Origin: Dyadobacter sp. CY312
Lineage (GTDB): Bacteria > Bacteroidota > Bacteroidia > Cytophagales > Spirosomataceae
Assembly (NCBI RefSeq): GCF_021390535.1
Contig: NZ_JAJUXG010000012.1
Span: 62,001-126,000 of the forward strand
Direction: 5' to 3'
DNA: 64,000 nt
The position numbers and the translations under genes were made by a program. Shown in pieces: positions 14,521-22,890 of this stretch; position 1 is the stretch's first letter; every line of letters starts with the position of its first letter. The notes under the pieces were generated by a model that saw only the letters and a list, made by a program, of their open reading frames with translations, did no database searches and had not been told where the DNA came from.

Positions 14521-17403
14521 ATGACTCAATTTTATAATAAACTGTCGCAACAATTTTATTGTTTTTTCTTCCTGATGCTCCTTCTGGCTGTTACAGGAAA
14601 GGCGCAGGATTTCACAGTTGATGGGCAATGTATGCTAAATCCCGACTGTGAGGATGATTCAACCACATTTACAGATACGCATGGGACCGCTATTGCGTGG
14701 CAATGGAGCTTCGGCGACGGTGGAACTGATACAAGAAAAATCGCACAGCATTCTTACGCCACTCCCGGACCATATACAGTTACTTTGGTGCGAACCTTAC
14801 CCGGCGGCACTAGAGAGACATTAACCAAGGCTATTAATATTGGTGAACTGCCTCCCGTTTTTCAGGAATGGAAAGCGGATACGACCATTTGTAAAGGCGA
14901 TACGCTCACACTGGATCCTTACCCTAACGGTGCGCCAGCGGGAGCCAAATTTTTATGGTACCCCAAAGGTGACACCACTCAGACTTTAAAAGTTGACAGT
15001 GCAGGATGCTACTCGGTGGAGGTCTTTTTGAATGGCTGTAAAATACAGGATCGGGTAAATGTAAAAATCTGTATTGAACCTCCTGCTCAGGAAGGAGCCA
15101 AATGGTATTTTGGTGGCAATGCGGGTCTTGATTTTTCTAATAATCCACCTTCTCCTATTACCGATGGAAAGGTAAATACTCCGGAAGGAACTTCGTCTAT
15201 TGCCAATTCGAATGGTCAGTTGCTTTTTTATTCGGATGGGATTAAGATATGGAATAGGGATGGGGAGGAGATGCCGTGTTTTAACGCGGCTTGCGAGCCT
15301 TTGAAAGGTAGTCCTAATAGTACGCAATCGGTGCTCATCGTTCCTCAGCCGACCTGTAAAGGTTGTGAATACCTGTTTAATGTATTTACAACTTCTGATA
15401 TCAATGGAGAAAAGCTGTTAACCAAAAGTGTGGTTGATATGCGTAGGGAAAATGGTAAGGGAGCGGTAATTGAGCAAAATACAATCCTGCAACAGCCTAC
15501 AACGGAACGCCTCGCCTCTGTTCGTAATGATCGGGATAGTACCTACTGGGTTATTTCTCATGATTACGGTACCAACAAATTTCGGATTTTCCATGCAACC
15601 ACAGGCGGTTTGATAGAAACCAGTGCTCCGGAGTTAGGAATGCCACACGACAGTCTGCACAAGGGCGAAGGTTACATGAAGTTTTCATCACCGGACACGA
15701 CTAACGGACAGAGACGCCTTGCTGTGATTGTACCCGGGCCTCCTACCAATTATGTTGACTTGTTTTACTTTAATGACTCTACCGGAACACTTACGCATGA
15801 CAAGACAGTTAATCTCGGGCCTGCTCCACCTACGGCTTATGGTATAGAATTCTCTTCATCGGGTGAAAAAATGTACATTTCATTCCAGGGAGAAAATGGA
15901 ACAAAGTCAGTCCTGAAACAATACGACCTGACAATGCCGGACAGTCTTTTAACAGAGACTGCCATAACAATAGACAGCTCTGCCACCCAGAAATACGGTG
16001 CACTTCAATATGCTCCCGATGGCAAAATTTACATGGCCATAGAGGGAAGTGAATACCTGGCAACAATAGGAGAGCCTGAAGGCAACTCTGTGAGAGGTGT
16101 TGAATATGAAAGAGAAGGGGTTAACCTCGGAGGAAAGAAAAGCCAGCTTGGATTACCCTCTATGGTGCAGGATTTTAGTCAGGATGGTTCTGGGGCTGGT
16201 TTTGAGGCGGATGGTTTTTGTACGAATGAACCTACAACATTTGAGGCGAGCCCGGTGTGTGATCCTTTGAAAAATACTTATGCCTGGGATTTTGATTATG
16301 ACCCTGCTGCTCCAAGTTTCACGCAACCGTCCGAACAGCAACAGACAACGCATACTTACACACAGGCCGGTACTTACAAAGTAGCTTTATTACTTACCGT
16401 TGAAAATTGCAGAGATACTACCGTTGTACAGGAAATAACAATTTATGAAACTCCGTTGGGAATTGATCTGGGACCTGACAAGGACACATGCGGAGCTTAT
16501 GTGCCATTGAAAATTAATGTTGAGGCAGAAAATTATGTATGGATGCGAAGAGGAAGAGTGATCAGCCGTCAACAAGAATACCGGGCTACGGCAACTGGCG
16601 ATTATATTGGAATTGCCTACAATGGTCCCAATAACGAATGTTTTTCATCAGATACCATTAAGATAACGCTTCGTCAGCCACCACCATTCTCCATTGGACC
16701 GGATACCACCATGTGTCGCGACAGCTCCGTTATGCTTTCTGTGGAGAGCACAAGATGGATCGAATTCAACTGGAGCACTGGTGAAAATACCAGGGACATA
16801 AAAGTTGAGTCGCCAGGGACATATTCGGTAACTGTTAAGGACGGGAATAACTGCTATAATTCTGACACATTGCAGGTAGGAGAGCTGCCTTCCCCGGTAT
16901 TGAATCTGCTTCCCGAATATATCATATGTATTCCAGATGGACAGTCCGTAATGCTTGACGCCAACGGGGTTGGTGATATAAAGTATGAATGGCAGCATTC
17001 AGGAGACACTACGCGGACTGTTAGTGTCAATACGGAGGGTGTATATAGTGTTATTGGAACCAACACCGACGGTTGTTCTACTGAAAAATCCACAAGTGTA
17101 ATTGATAAATGCGAACCGCGATTCTTTATACCCGACGCATTTACGCCAGATGGAAACGGTCCGCAAGTCAATGAAAATCTGGAAGTCTTCGGAGCCTATT
17201 ACGTTAACTTCACCATGCGTATATACAACCGTTGGGGAGAGGTGATCTTTGCAACGGATTCTGTTGAAAAACGCTGGGATGGTACCTACAAAGGGCTTAA
17301 AGTGCAGCCAGGTGTTTATCCGTATGTCATTTCTTACGAGGCTCAATATTTCCCTGAACGAAATCCGGTTGTGAAACGTGGTTCAGTGATGGTCATCCGC
17401 TAG
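14521..17403 (+). CDS. Large secreted PKD-domain protein with gliding-motility-associated C-terminal (CHU_C) domain
   Basis: A signal peptide ends near GKAQ (residue 29). A PKD domain follows (residues about 45-108, with AIAWQWSFGDGGTDTRK), then a propeller-like region (WYFGGNAGLDF near 197 onward, with ISHDYGTNKFRIF and APDGKIYMA blades), a second PKD near 570-650 (NTYAWDFDYDP...THTYTQAGTYKV), and several Ig-like cysteine-containing repeats. The last 90 residues form the CHU_C type IX sorting domain (IPDAFTPDGNG, then MRIYNRWGEVIF, ending PGVYPYVI). It should be exported by the type IX system, and the divergent PorP/SprF protein is its probable outer-membrane partner. The ligand is unknown. 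Confidence 0.9.
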   Translation: MTQFYNKLSQQFYCFFFLMLLLAVTGKAQDFTVDGQCMLNPDCEDDSTTFTDTHGTAIAWQWSFGDGGTDTRKIAQHSYATPGPYTVTLVRTLPGGTRETLTKAINIGELPPVFQEWKADTTICKGDTLTLDPYPNGAPAGAKFLWYPKGDTTQTLKVDSAGCYSVEVFLNGCKIQDRVNVKICIEPPAQEGAKWYFGGNAGLDFSNNPPSPITDGKVNTPEGTSSIANSNGQLLFYSDGIKIWNRDGEEMPCFNAACEPLKGSPNSTQSVLIVPQPTCKGCEYLFNVFTTSDINGEKLLTKSVVDMRRENGKGAVIEQNTILQQPTTERLASVRNDRDSTYWVISHDYGTNKFRIFHATTGGLIETSAPELGMPHDSLHKGEGYMKFSSPDTTNGQRRLAVIVPGPPTNYVDLFYFNDSTGTLTHDKTVNLGPAPPTAYGIEFSSSGEKMYISFQGENGTKSVLKQYDLTMPDSLLTETAITIDSSATQKYGALQYAPDGKIYMAIEGSEYLATIGEPEGNSVRGVEYEREGVNLGGKKSQLGLPSMVQDFSQDGSGAGFEADGFCTNEPTTFEASPVCDPLKNTYAWDFDYDPAAPSFTQPSEQQQTTHTYTQAGTYKVALLLTVENCRDTTVVQEITIYETPLGIDLGPDKDTCGAYVPLKINVEAENYVWMRRGRVISRQQEYRATATGDYIGIAYNGPNNECFSSDTIKITLRQPPPFSIGPDTTMCRDSSVMLSVESTRWIEFNWSTGENTRDIKVESPGTYSVTVKDGNNCYNSDTLQVGELPSPVLNLLPEYIICIPDGQSVMLDANGVGDIKYEWQHSGDTTRTVSVNTEGVYSVIGTNTDGCSTEKSTSVIDKCEPRFFIPDAFTPDGNGPQVNENLEVFGAYYVNFTMRIYNRWGEVIFATDSVEKRWDGTYKGLKVQPGVYPYVISYEAQYFPERNPVVKRGSVMVIR

Positions 17404-17518
17404 CTGCTTTCGGTTTTGACGATAAAAACGGTTATTTTTGTTTAAATAACTCAAACAGTTGTAAGCTAAATTTGTTGGATACTTCCTGCTAAATTTTAGT
17501 TGCCTATACTTCAAAAAC

Positions 17519-18544
17519 ATGCGTCAGGATTATTTGTCAGGAGATAAAGAAAATCTTTCCAATACCGAAAAAGAGATCGAACGGGCGCTTCGTCCATTGT
17601 CTTTTGATGATTTTACAGGTCAGGACAAAATCCTTGAAAACTTAAAGATTTTTGTACAGGCGGCCCGCCAGCGCGGTGATGCGCTGGATCATGTACTATT
17701 ACATGGTCCTCCCGGTTTGGGTAAAACCACCCTTTCTAATATTGTTGCCAATGAGCTTGGAGCGGGAATCAAAATAACTTCCGGGCCTGTTTTGGACAAG
17801 CCCAGCGATCTGGCAGGTTTGCTCACCAATTTACAGGAACACGATGTACTTTTTATTGATGAGATACACCGTCTTAATCCCATTGTAGAGGAGTATTTGT
17901 ACTCTGCTATGGAGGATTATAAAATCGATATCATGCTCGACAGCGGACCTAATGCCCGTAGCATTCAAATCGGCCTGAATCCTTTCACCTTAATTGGCGC
18001 TACTACCCGTGCGGGAATGCTTACATCCCCCTTACGTGCGCGTTTCGGGATCAATGCGCGCCTGGAATATTATGACGCAGCACTTCTGACAACCATTTTA
18101 AAACGTTCATCTGCGATTTTAGGAACTCCTCTGGAAGATGATGCAGCATTTGAAATTGCCCGCAGAAGTCGTGGAACACCTCGTATAGCAAACAATTTGC
18201 TCCGTAGAACCCGCGATTTTGCACAGGTGAAAGGTAATGGCAGAATAACCGTTGCCATTGCCGAAATGGCTTTGTTGGCATTGGACGTAGATCAGAACGG
18301 ACTTGATGAAATGGACAACCGCATATTGAGTACCATTATCGAAAAATTTAAAGGCGGGCCGGTTGGACTTTCAACCATTGCCACAGCCTGCGGAGAAGAA
18401 GCGGAAACGATTGAAGAGGTTTACGAGCCTTTCCTGATACAAGAAGGGTATATGAAGCGCACTTCAAGAGGTCGTGAGGTAACAGAAAAGGCTTTTCGTC
18501 ATTTAGGCATTTTGCCACGACATAGGTCAGGAGAGTTGTTCTGA
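17519..18544 (+). CDS. ruvB: Holliday junction branch-migration helicase RuvB
   Basis: RuvB is the hexameric AAA+ motor that, with RuvA, moves Holliday junctions in recombination repair. The 341-residue protein has Walker A GPPGLGKT at 63-70, Walker [10 protein letters not shown] near 111, the sensor/arginine-finger stretch [18 protein letters not shown] near 160, and the C-terminal winged-helix ending in [13 protein letters not shown]. It is not adjacent to ruvA or ruvC, which is usual in this phylum. Confidence 0.97.
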   Translation: MRQDYLSGDKENLSNTEKEIERALRPLSFDDFTGQDKILENLKIFVQAARQRGDALDHVLLHGPPGLGKTTLSNIVANELGAGIKITSGPVLDKPSDLAGLLTNLQEHDVLFIDEIHRLNPIVEEYLYSAMEDYKIDIMLDSGPNARSIQIGLNPFTLIGATTRAGMLTSPLRARFGINARLEYYDAALLTTILKRSSAILGTPLEDDAAFEIARRSRGTPRIANNLLRRTRDFAQVKGNGRITVAIAEMALLALDVDQNGLDEMDNRILSTIIEKFKGGPVGLSTIATACGEEAETIEEVYEPFLIQEGYMKRTSRGREVTEKAFRHLGILPRHRSGELF

Positions 18545-18639
18545 CATACAGGAGACTATTTCCTGATTATGTTCACATTACTAAATAATTACCAATTTAA
18601 ATCGGAAGCATGGCGCTGTCTTTTTAGGACAAAGTTTCG

Positions 18640-18647
18640 TACTTTTG
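18640..18647 (+). promoter_or_regulatory. -7 box upstream of the Nudix gene
   Basis: TACTTTTG fits TAnnTTTG and is followed by GCGG; the ATG at 18673 is 25 bp further on, a plausible leader length. No convincing -33 element was found at the expected distance. Confidence 0.45.
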
Positions 18648-18672
18648 CGGAGAATTTAGTGTCACCGCTTGT

Positions 18673-19098
18673 ATGATTGAAACTCTGGTTCCTGTAAAGT
18701 TGGTTGTGAGAGTGCCTTGTGCGATTATCGAACATCATGGAAAAATATTGGCAGGCCAGCGGAGCCCTATGTTGTCCTTTCCACTAAAATGGGAATTTCC
18801 GGGAGGCAAGCAGGAGGAAAATGAGACGGATGAGGAGACGCTTGCCAGAGAAATACAGGAAGAACTTGGTGTAGAGATTCGGATCATCGAAAAACTACCG
18901 GTTACAGTAAAAGATCAGGGTTGGCGGGAAATTATCCTTGTGCCTTTTGTTTGTGCTCTGCAAACAGAAAACATTACGCTTACAGAACACGAACAGATTG
19001 TATGGCTGGAACCGGACGATCTTCCTTCTCTCGACTGGACAGAAGGAGATCTTGGGATTATCCAGAGTTATTATCAGTATTTAGCGGTTAAAAAGTAA
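18673..19098 (+). CDS. Nudix hydrolase, MutT/(deoxy)nucleoside triphosphate pyrophosphohydrolase type
   Basis: The 141-residue protein matches the Nudix box Gx5Ex7REUxEExGU exactly from G45 through V67 (with R59, E60, E63, E64). The context, including AIIEHHGKILAGQR before the box and WLEPDDLPSLDW near the end, is that of small MutT-like house-cleaning enzymes that hydrolyse oxidised nucleotides such as 8-oxo-dGTP. Substrate specificity cannot be read from the sequence. The last 18 nt overlap the convergent dihydroorotase gene. Confidence 0.88.
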   Translation: MIETLVPVKLVVRVPCAIIEHHGKILAGQRSPMLSFPLKWEFPGGKQEENETDEETLAREIQEELGVEIRIIEKLPVTVKDQGWREIILVPFVCALQTENITLTEHEQIVWLEPDDLPSLDWTEGDLGIIQSYYQYLAVKK

Positions 19099-20442
19099 TC
19101 TTTCTCCTTTTACCGATTCATCAAAGTTTCCGTTTTCGTACACCAGATGTCCTGAAACAAAGGTGTGTGTGATGCGTGAACCAAATTTAGTCCCTTCAAA
19201 AGGTGACCAGCCACATTTGGAATAAAGATTTGTTTTTTCTACGTCTGTTTCACCGTTAATATCTACCAGCACAAGATCCGCATGGTATCCTTCACGAATA
19301 TATCCTCTGTCTTTAATATCAAAACAGTCCGCCACAGAATGCGTCATTTTCTCAATGGCTCTTTCCAGTGGAATTTTGCCTTGTTTACTTAGTTCGAGCA
19401 TTACATTCAGCGTATGCTGCACCAAAGGCAGACCGGAAGGAGATTGCCAGTATGGTTGCGCTTTTTCTTCGATCGTATGAGGTGCATGGTCGGTCGCAAT
19501 TACATCAATGCGGTCGTCGAGTAATGCTTGTAAAATGGCTTTTTTATGATGAGGAGCCTTAATTGCCGGGTTGCATTTGATATCATTTCCTAGTGTATGA
19601 TAATCTTCCGCATCAAACCATAAATGATGCACGCAGGCTTCTGCTGTAATGAGTTTTTGTTGATTGTTATCCAGCAAAATCTTACCGTTTCTTCTCTCAC
19701 CTGGTTCAAAAAGGAAAACTTCTTCTCCCGTGGAAATATGCAGGATGTGCAGGCGTGTATTGTGCTTGTGAGCAAGCGAAACAGCAAAAGTGGAAGATGC
19801 AAGGCAGGCTTCCTCATTACGTATCAGCGCGTGAATATTATATGGAACATTCTCACCATATTTTTCTTTATAAAACTCCATACGGCGCTTTACAGTTGGT
19901 TCGTCCTCACAATGCGTAGCGATGATACAGGGAGCATTTGCAAATATTTTTTCAAGAACATCCGGTGCATCTACCAGCATATTGCCTGTTGAAGAACCCA
20001 TAAATATTTTGATCCCGCATACTTCCGCCGGATTTGTCCGCATTACTTCATCATAGTTGTCATTGGACGCACCCATGTAAAATGAATAGTTGGCCAGGGA
20101 CGTCTCTTTTCCAATCTGATATTTATCCGCCAGCAATGGCTGTGTGAGCGTGTTTGGAACGGTATTGGGCATTTCCATGAAAGATGTTACACCGCCGGCA
20201 ACAGCCGCCTTGGATTCGGTATAAATTTTGGCTTTGTGCGTGAGCCCCGGCTCGCGGAAATGGACCTGATCGTCGATAATACCCGGAATTAAGTGCAAAC
20301 CTTTCGCATCAATAATTCTGTCTGCATCAATATGTTGCAAGTCGCCTCCAATTCTGGAAATGTGACCATCAGCAATTAGCACGTCAGATTGCTGAATTTT
20401 ATTTTCGTTAACAACCAGGGCATTCAGGATAAGCGTTTTCAT
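19081..20442 (-). CDS. pyrC: Dihydroorotase (class I)
   Basis: Dihydroorotase cyclises carbamoyl aspartate in pyrimidine synthesis. The 453-residue amidohydrolase has the metal-binding HxH-type site in QVHFREPG (near residue 61), the candidate carboxylated lysine in CGIKIFMGSS, metal histidines in ATHCED and LHILHIST, and the catalytic aspartate in IATDHAPHT. The length and DxxxHFREPG pattern fit class I dihydroorotases rather than the short class II form. Allantoinase is a related alternative, but no purine-catabolic genes are nearby. Its 3' end overlaps the Nudix gene tail to tail. Confidence 0.9.
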   Translation of the reverse strand: MKTLILNALVVNENKIQQSDVLIADGHISRIGGDLQHIDADRIIDAKGLHLIPGIIDDQVHFREPGLTHKAKIYTESKAAVAGGVTSFMEMPNTVPNTLTQPLLADKYQIGKETSLANYSFYMGASNDNYDEVMRTNPAEVCGIKIFMGSSTGNMLVDAPDVLEKIFANAPCIIATHCEDEPTVKRRMEFYKEKYGENVPYNIHALIRNEEACLASSTFAVSLAHKHNTRLHILHISTGEEVFLFEPGERRNGKILLDNNQQKLITAEACVHHLWFDAEDYHTLGNDIKCNPAIKAPHHKKAILQALLDDRIDVIATDHAPHTIEEKAQPYWQSPSGLPLVQHTLNVMLELSKQGKIPLERAIEKMTHSVADCFDIKDRGYIREGYHADLVLVDINGETDVEKTNLYSKCGWSPFEGTKFGSRITHTFVSGHLVYENGNFDESVKGERLLFNR

Positions 20443-20605
20443 TCCGGAGCAAGTATTTTAATGAACCCTGCAAAGTTATTCAGTGACGGGCTAATTACTA
20501 AGGATTGAGGGGTTGGTTTTAGAAATTAGTTGAATGGGGTTTGTGAGTTTTTATTTACAGAAAGAATTGTCCGATTGTAACTTCCTAATTCATTGACGAT
20601 TAGAA

Positions 20606-21301
20606 ATGGCAAATCTGAAATCGGTATGGTTTGATTTTGTTGACCTGATTTTTCCACGTTGCTGCGAGGCCTGCGACGAAAGTCTGGTTGGCAATGAGGA
20701 GACTGTCTGCACCTCCTGCCGGATTGCTTTACCCAGAATTGAAAAGAATGGTGTGCATGCCGAAGGGGTTCAGTATCGGTTTGTTGCTATTCCGGAGGTT
20801 GTGTCCACGCAGGCTTTTTTACTTTTTACCAAAAGAGGAAAGGTTCAGAAACTGCTTCACGCATTGAAATATAAAGGAAACAGGGAGGTCGGTGTTTTGC
20901 TGGGTTTTATGTTTGGTCAGGAGCTTATTGCGGAAAAGAGGTTACCTGATGCTGAATTGATCATCAGTGTGCCTTTGCATAAAAAGAAAATGGCAAAGCG
21001 GGGTTATAACCAAAGCGATTTACTTGCCGAAGGGCTTTCCAATGCAACTGGCATTAGATGGAGCGGGACAGCACTTTCCAGGAATAAATATACTGAAACG
21101 CAAACAGGCAAGAGTAAAAAGGAGCGGCAGGATAATGTGGAAGGTGTATTCAGTGCTGAAAAGGGAAGGGATTACAAGAGTGTTATTCTGATAGATGATG
21201 TACTGACAACCGGTGCTACACTCGGAGCCTGTGTTGAGGCCCTGAAGAAAGCAGGCTGCCGGGAATTTCATATACTTACCATTGCTGTGGCGCAGCATTA
21301 A
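20606..21301 (+). CDS. comF: ComF-family phosphoribosyltransferase-like protein
   Basis: The 231-residue protein starts with a four-cysteine zinc module (PRCCEACDESLVGNEETVCTSC, positions about 18-38) and ends with a phosphoribosyltransferase fold whose PRPP-binding motif is VILIDDVLTTGATL near residues 193-206. The middle segment contains KRGYNQSDLLAEGL, typical for ComF/GntX. ComF proteins take part in DNA uptake or recombination in some bacteria; the role in Bacteroidota is not settled. A stretch of tandem repeats follows the gene. Confidence 0.88.
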   Translation: MANLKSVWFDFVDLIFPRCCEACDESLVGNEETVCTSCRIALPRIEKNGVHAEGVQYRFVAIPEVVSTQAFLLFTKRGKVQKLLHALKYKGNREVGVLLGFMFGQELIAEKRLPDAELIISVPLHKKKMAKRGYNQSDLLAEGLSNATGIRWSGTALSRNKYTETQTGKSKKERQDNVEGVFSAEKGRDYKSVILIDDVLTTGATLGACVEALKKAGCREFHILTIAVAQH

Positions 21302-21311
21302 GATTCCTCCC

Positions 21312-21443
21312 GGTCTGAACGCTTTTTAGTGGTCTGAACGGAGAGGAGTTAAGGAGTTAAGGAGTTAAGAATGAAGAATGAAGAATGAAGAATGAACCGG
21401 GGTCGCGGGCGACAATGAAGAATGAACCGAGGTCGCGGGCGTC
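21312..21443 (+). repeat. Cluster of short tandem repeats, including a duplicated 30-bp unit
   Basis: After the comF stop the sequence shows two copies of GGTCTGAACG (near 21313 and 21331), then AGGAGTTA three times, then AGAATGA repeated, and finally two tandem 30-bp units (21384-21413 and 21414-21443) that differ at only two positions and carry GGTCGCGGGCG. No coding frame fits it. The step-wise nesting suggests slippage or duplication. Confidence 0.8.
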
Positions 21444-21481
21444 AATTAGAAATTTTTTGATGAAGGAATTATTACAATCAA

Positions 21482-21516
21482 AAAAGCCATTGCTCCGATC
21501 CGGAACAATGGCTTTT
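21482..21516 (-). terminator. Terminator after gldJ
   Basis: On the minus strand AAAAGCCATTG pairs with CAATGGCTTTT, extended by TTCCG/CGGAG, and is followed by additional T residues (complement of 21480-21485). It lies about 20 nt beyond the gldJ stop. Confidence 0.85.
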
Positions 21517-21534
21517 AAACTATTCGCTTAACTA

Positions 21535-22800
21535 TTATTTTCTGCTTCCAGTCGCAATCATCGCGCAACGGAAACCTACCATCGCAGTAGCAGAATCCTG
21601 ATCCATGTAGCGACGTGTTCCTGGTGACAACCAGTATGCAACGTCAGACCATGATCCGCCTTTGTAAACACGTAGGTTATCGCTAATGATTGAGTTAGAA
21701 TTTTTAGTATCGTAATTTTTAGCATCATCCTGATATCCATCACGACGGAAAGAGTTCAAATCGTTCACGTCAGTGTTAGACATTGGACGATAAACGTCAT
21801 AAACCCATTCGCTCACGTTTCCGGCCATGTCGTACAATCCGTTGTCATTAGCGGGATAGGAACGAATTTCCTGAGTAATGATCGCACCATCATTGGATTT
21901 TCCTGCAATACCAGCGTAATCACCAGGTCCGCGTTTGAAGTTGGCAAGCATTGTTCCTTGTTTACGTCCACGCGGGTTACGCATTGTAGAACCATCCCAA
22001 GGATAAATTCTTTGGTTTGACTGGTTTTCATCCGAATACTGCGTACCGATCATTGCAATGGCAGCATATTCAAATTCTGCTTCTGTTGGAAGACGGTAAG
22101 GAGGCATTACGTAACCGCTCTCAATACGTAGCTGAGGAGCTGGTCCTGAACTTGCCACAGCTTCTGCCTCAGCAGCCGCTGCTTTCTTTTTCTTGCCAAA
22201 AGAGAAACCTTTTTTCTTTCCTGCCGCCGCACCGGCAGTGTTGTTAGCCTGACTAACCGCTGCTGTACGCCAGGCGCTGTAATCGTTTGCCTGAACCCAC
22301 GATACACCCACAACCGGATAAAGACGGAAACCAGGGTGACGCAGATACATGGTTACGTAAGAGTCATTGAATGACAATTCGTTGAACCAAACCGTAGTAT
22401 CAGGTAAAGCTTTCGCATAAAACTCTTCAGAAGAATCCCGCTGAACAGCATTTAGATATTCAAGATAGTGAACGTTCGCAACTTCCGTCTGATCCATGTA
22501 GAATGACTGGATACTTACGGTACGTTTTGGATTATCTCTTCTTCCCATTACCTCTTCTTCAAGAGAACCCATCGTAAAACGACCTCCCTCAATGTAAACA
22601 AGGTCAGGTCCGGCAGGTAATGCCTTATACTGTTTTACTTCAAAGCCATCTTTACCGTTGTAGGCCAAACCCGTTTTAGAGCTTTCTTTGCCCGGTTTTA
22701 AACTGGTTGGTCTTTTCTTTTTACTACAGGAAGTGGCCGCTAATAACACAATCAAAATCAGCGCGATCGACCGGATACCCATCTTATGCATGCAAATCAT
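21535..22800 (-). CDS. gldJ: Gliding-motility/type IX secretion lipoprotein GldJ
   Basis: GldJ is a lipoprotein with a formylglycine-generating-enzyme-like (SUMF1) fold needed for gliding and T9SS assembly in studied Flavobacterium. The 421-residue product has a lipobox ending at AATSC (near residue 25), then LVYIEGGRFTMGS, SFYMDQTEVANVHYLEYL, ALPDTTVWFNELSFND, YPVVGVSWVQANDY, PYRLPTEAEFEYAA and the C-terminal VYKGGSWSDVAYW. The paired ALPDT and YPVVGVSW segments point to GldJ rather than GldK. A Lys/Ala-rich insertion interrupts the fold at about residues 185-220. Start may be Met4 or Met7. gldKLMN are not here. Confidence 0.82.
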   Translation of the reverse strand: MICMHKMGIRSIALILIVLLAATSCSKKKRPTSLKPGKESSKTGLAYNGKDGFEVKQYKALPAGPDLVYIEGGRFTMGSLEEEVMGRRDNPKRTVSIQSFYMDQTEVANVHYLEYLNAVQRDSSEEFYAKALPDTTVWFNELSFNDSYVTMYLRHPGFRLYPVVGVSWVQANDYSAWRTAAVSQANNTAGAAAGKKKGFSFGKKKKAAAAEAEAVASSGPAPQLRIESGYVMPPYRLPTEAEFEYAAIAMIGTQYSDENQSNQRIYPWDGSTMRNPRGRKQGTMLANFKRGPGDYAGIAGKSNDGAIITQEIRSYPANDNGLYDMAGNVSEWVYDVYRPMSNTDVNDLNSFRRDGYQDDAKNYDTKNSNSIISDNLRVYKGGSWSDVAYWLSPGTRRYMDQDSATAMVGFRCAMIATGSRK

Positions 22801-22890
22801 TGCTTTAAAGTGACTTAAGTGTTTTGTATTTTTATAGTATGCGAAACCGCAAATGTATGAAATGAATCGAAATTATTCTTTAAAACTTGT

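Noticed and set aside
21384..21443. CRISPR-like repeat
   Set aside because: Only two adjoining units without spacers; it is a simple tandem duplication.
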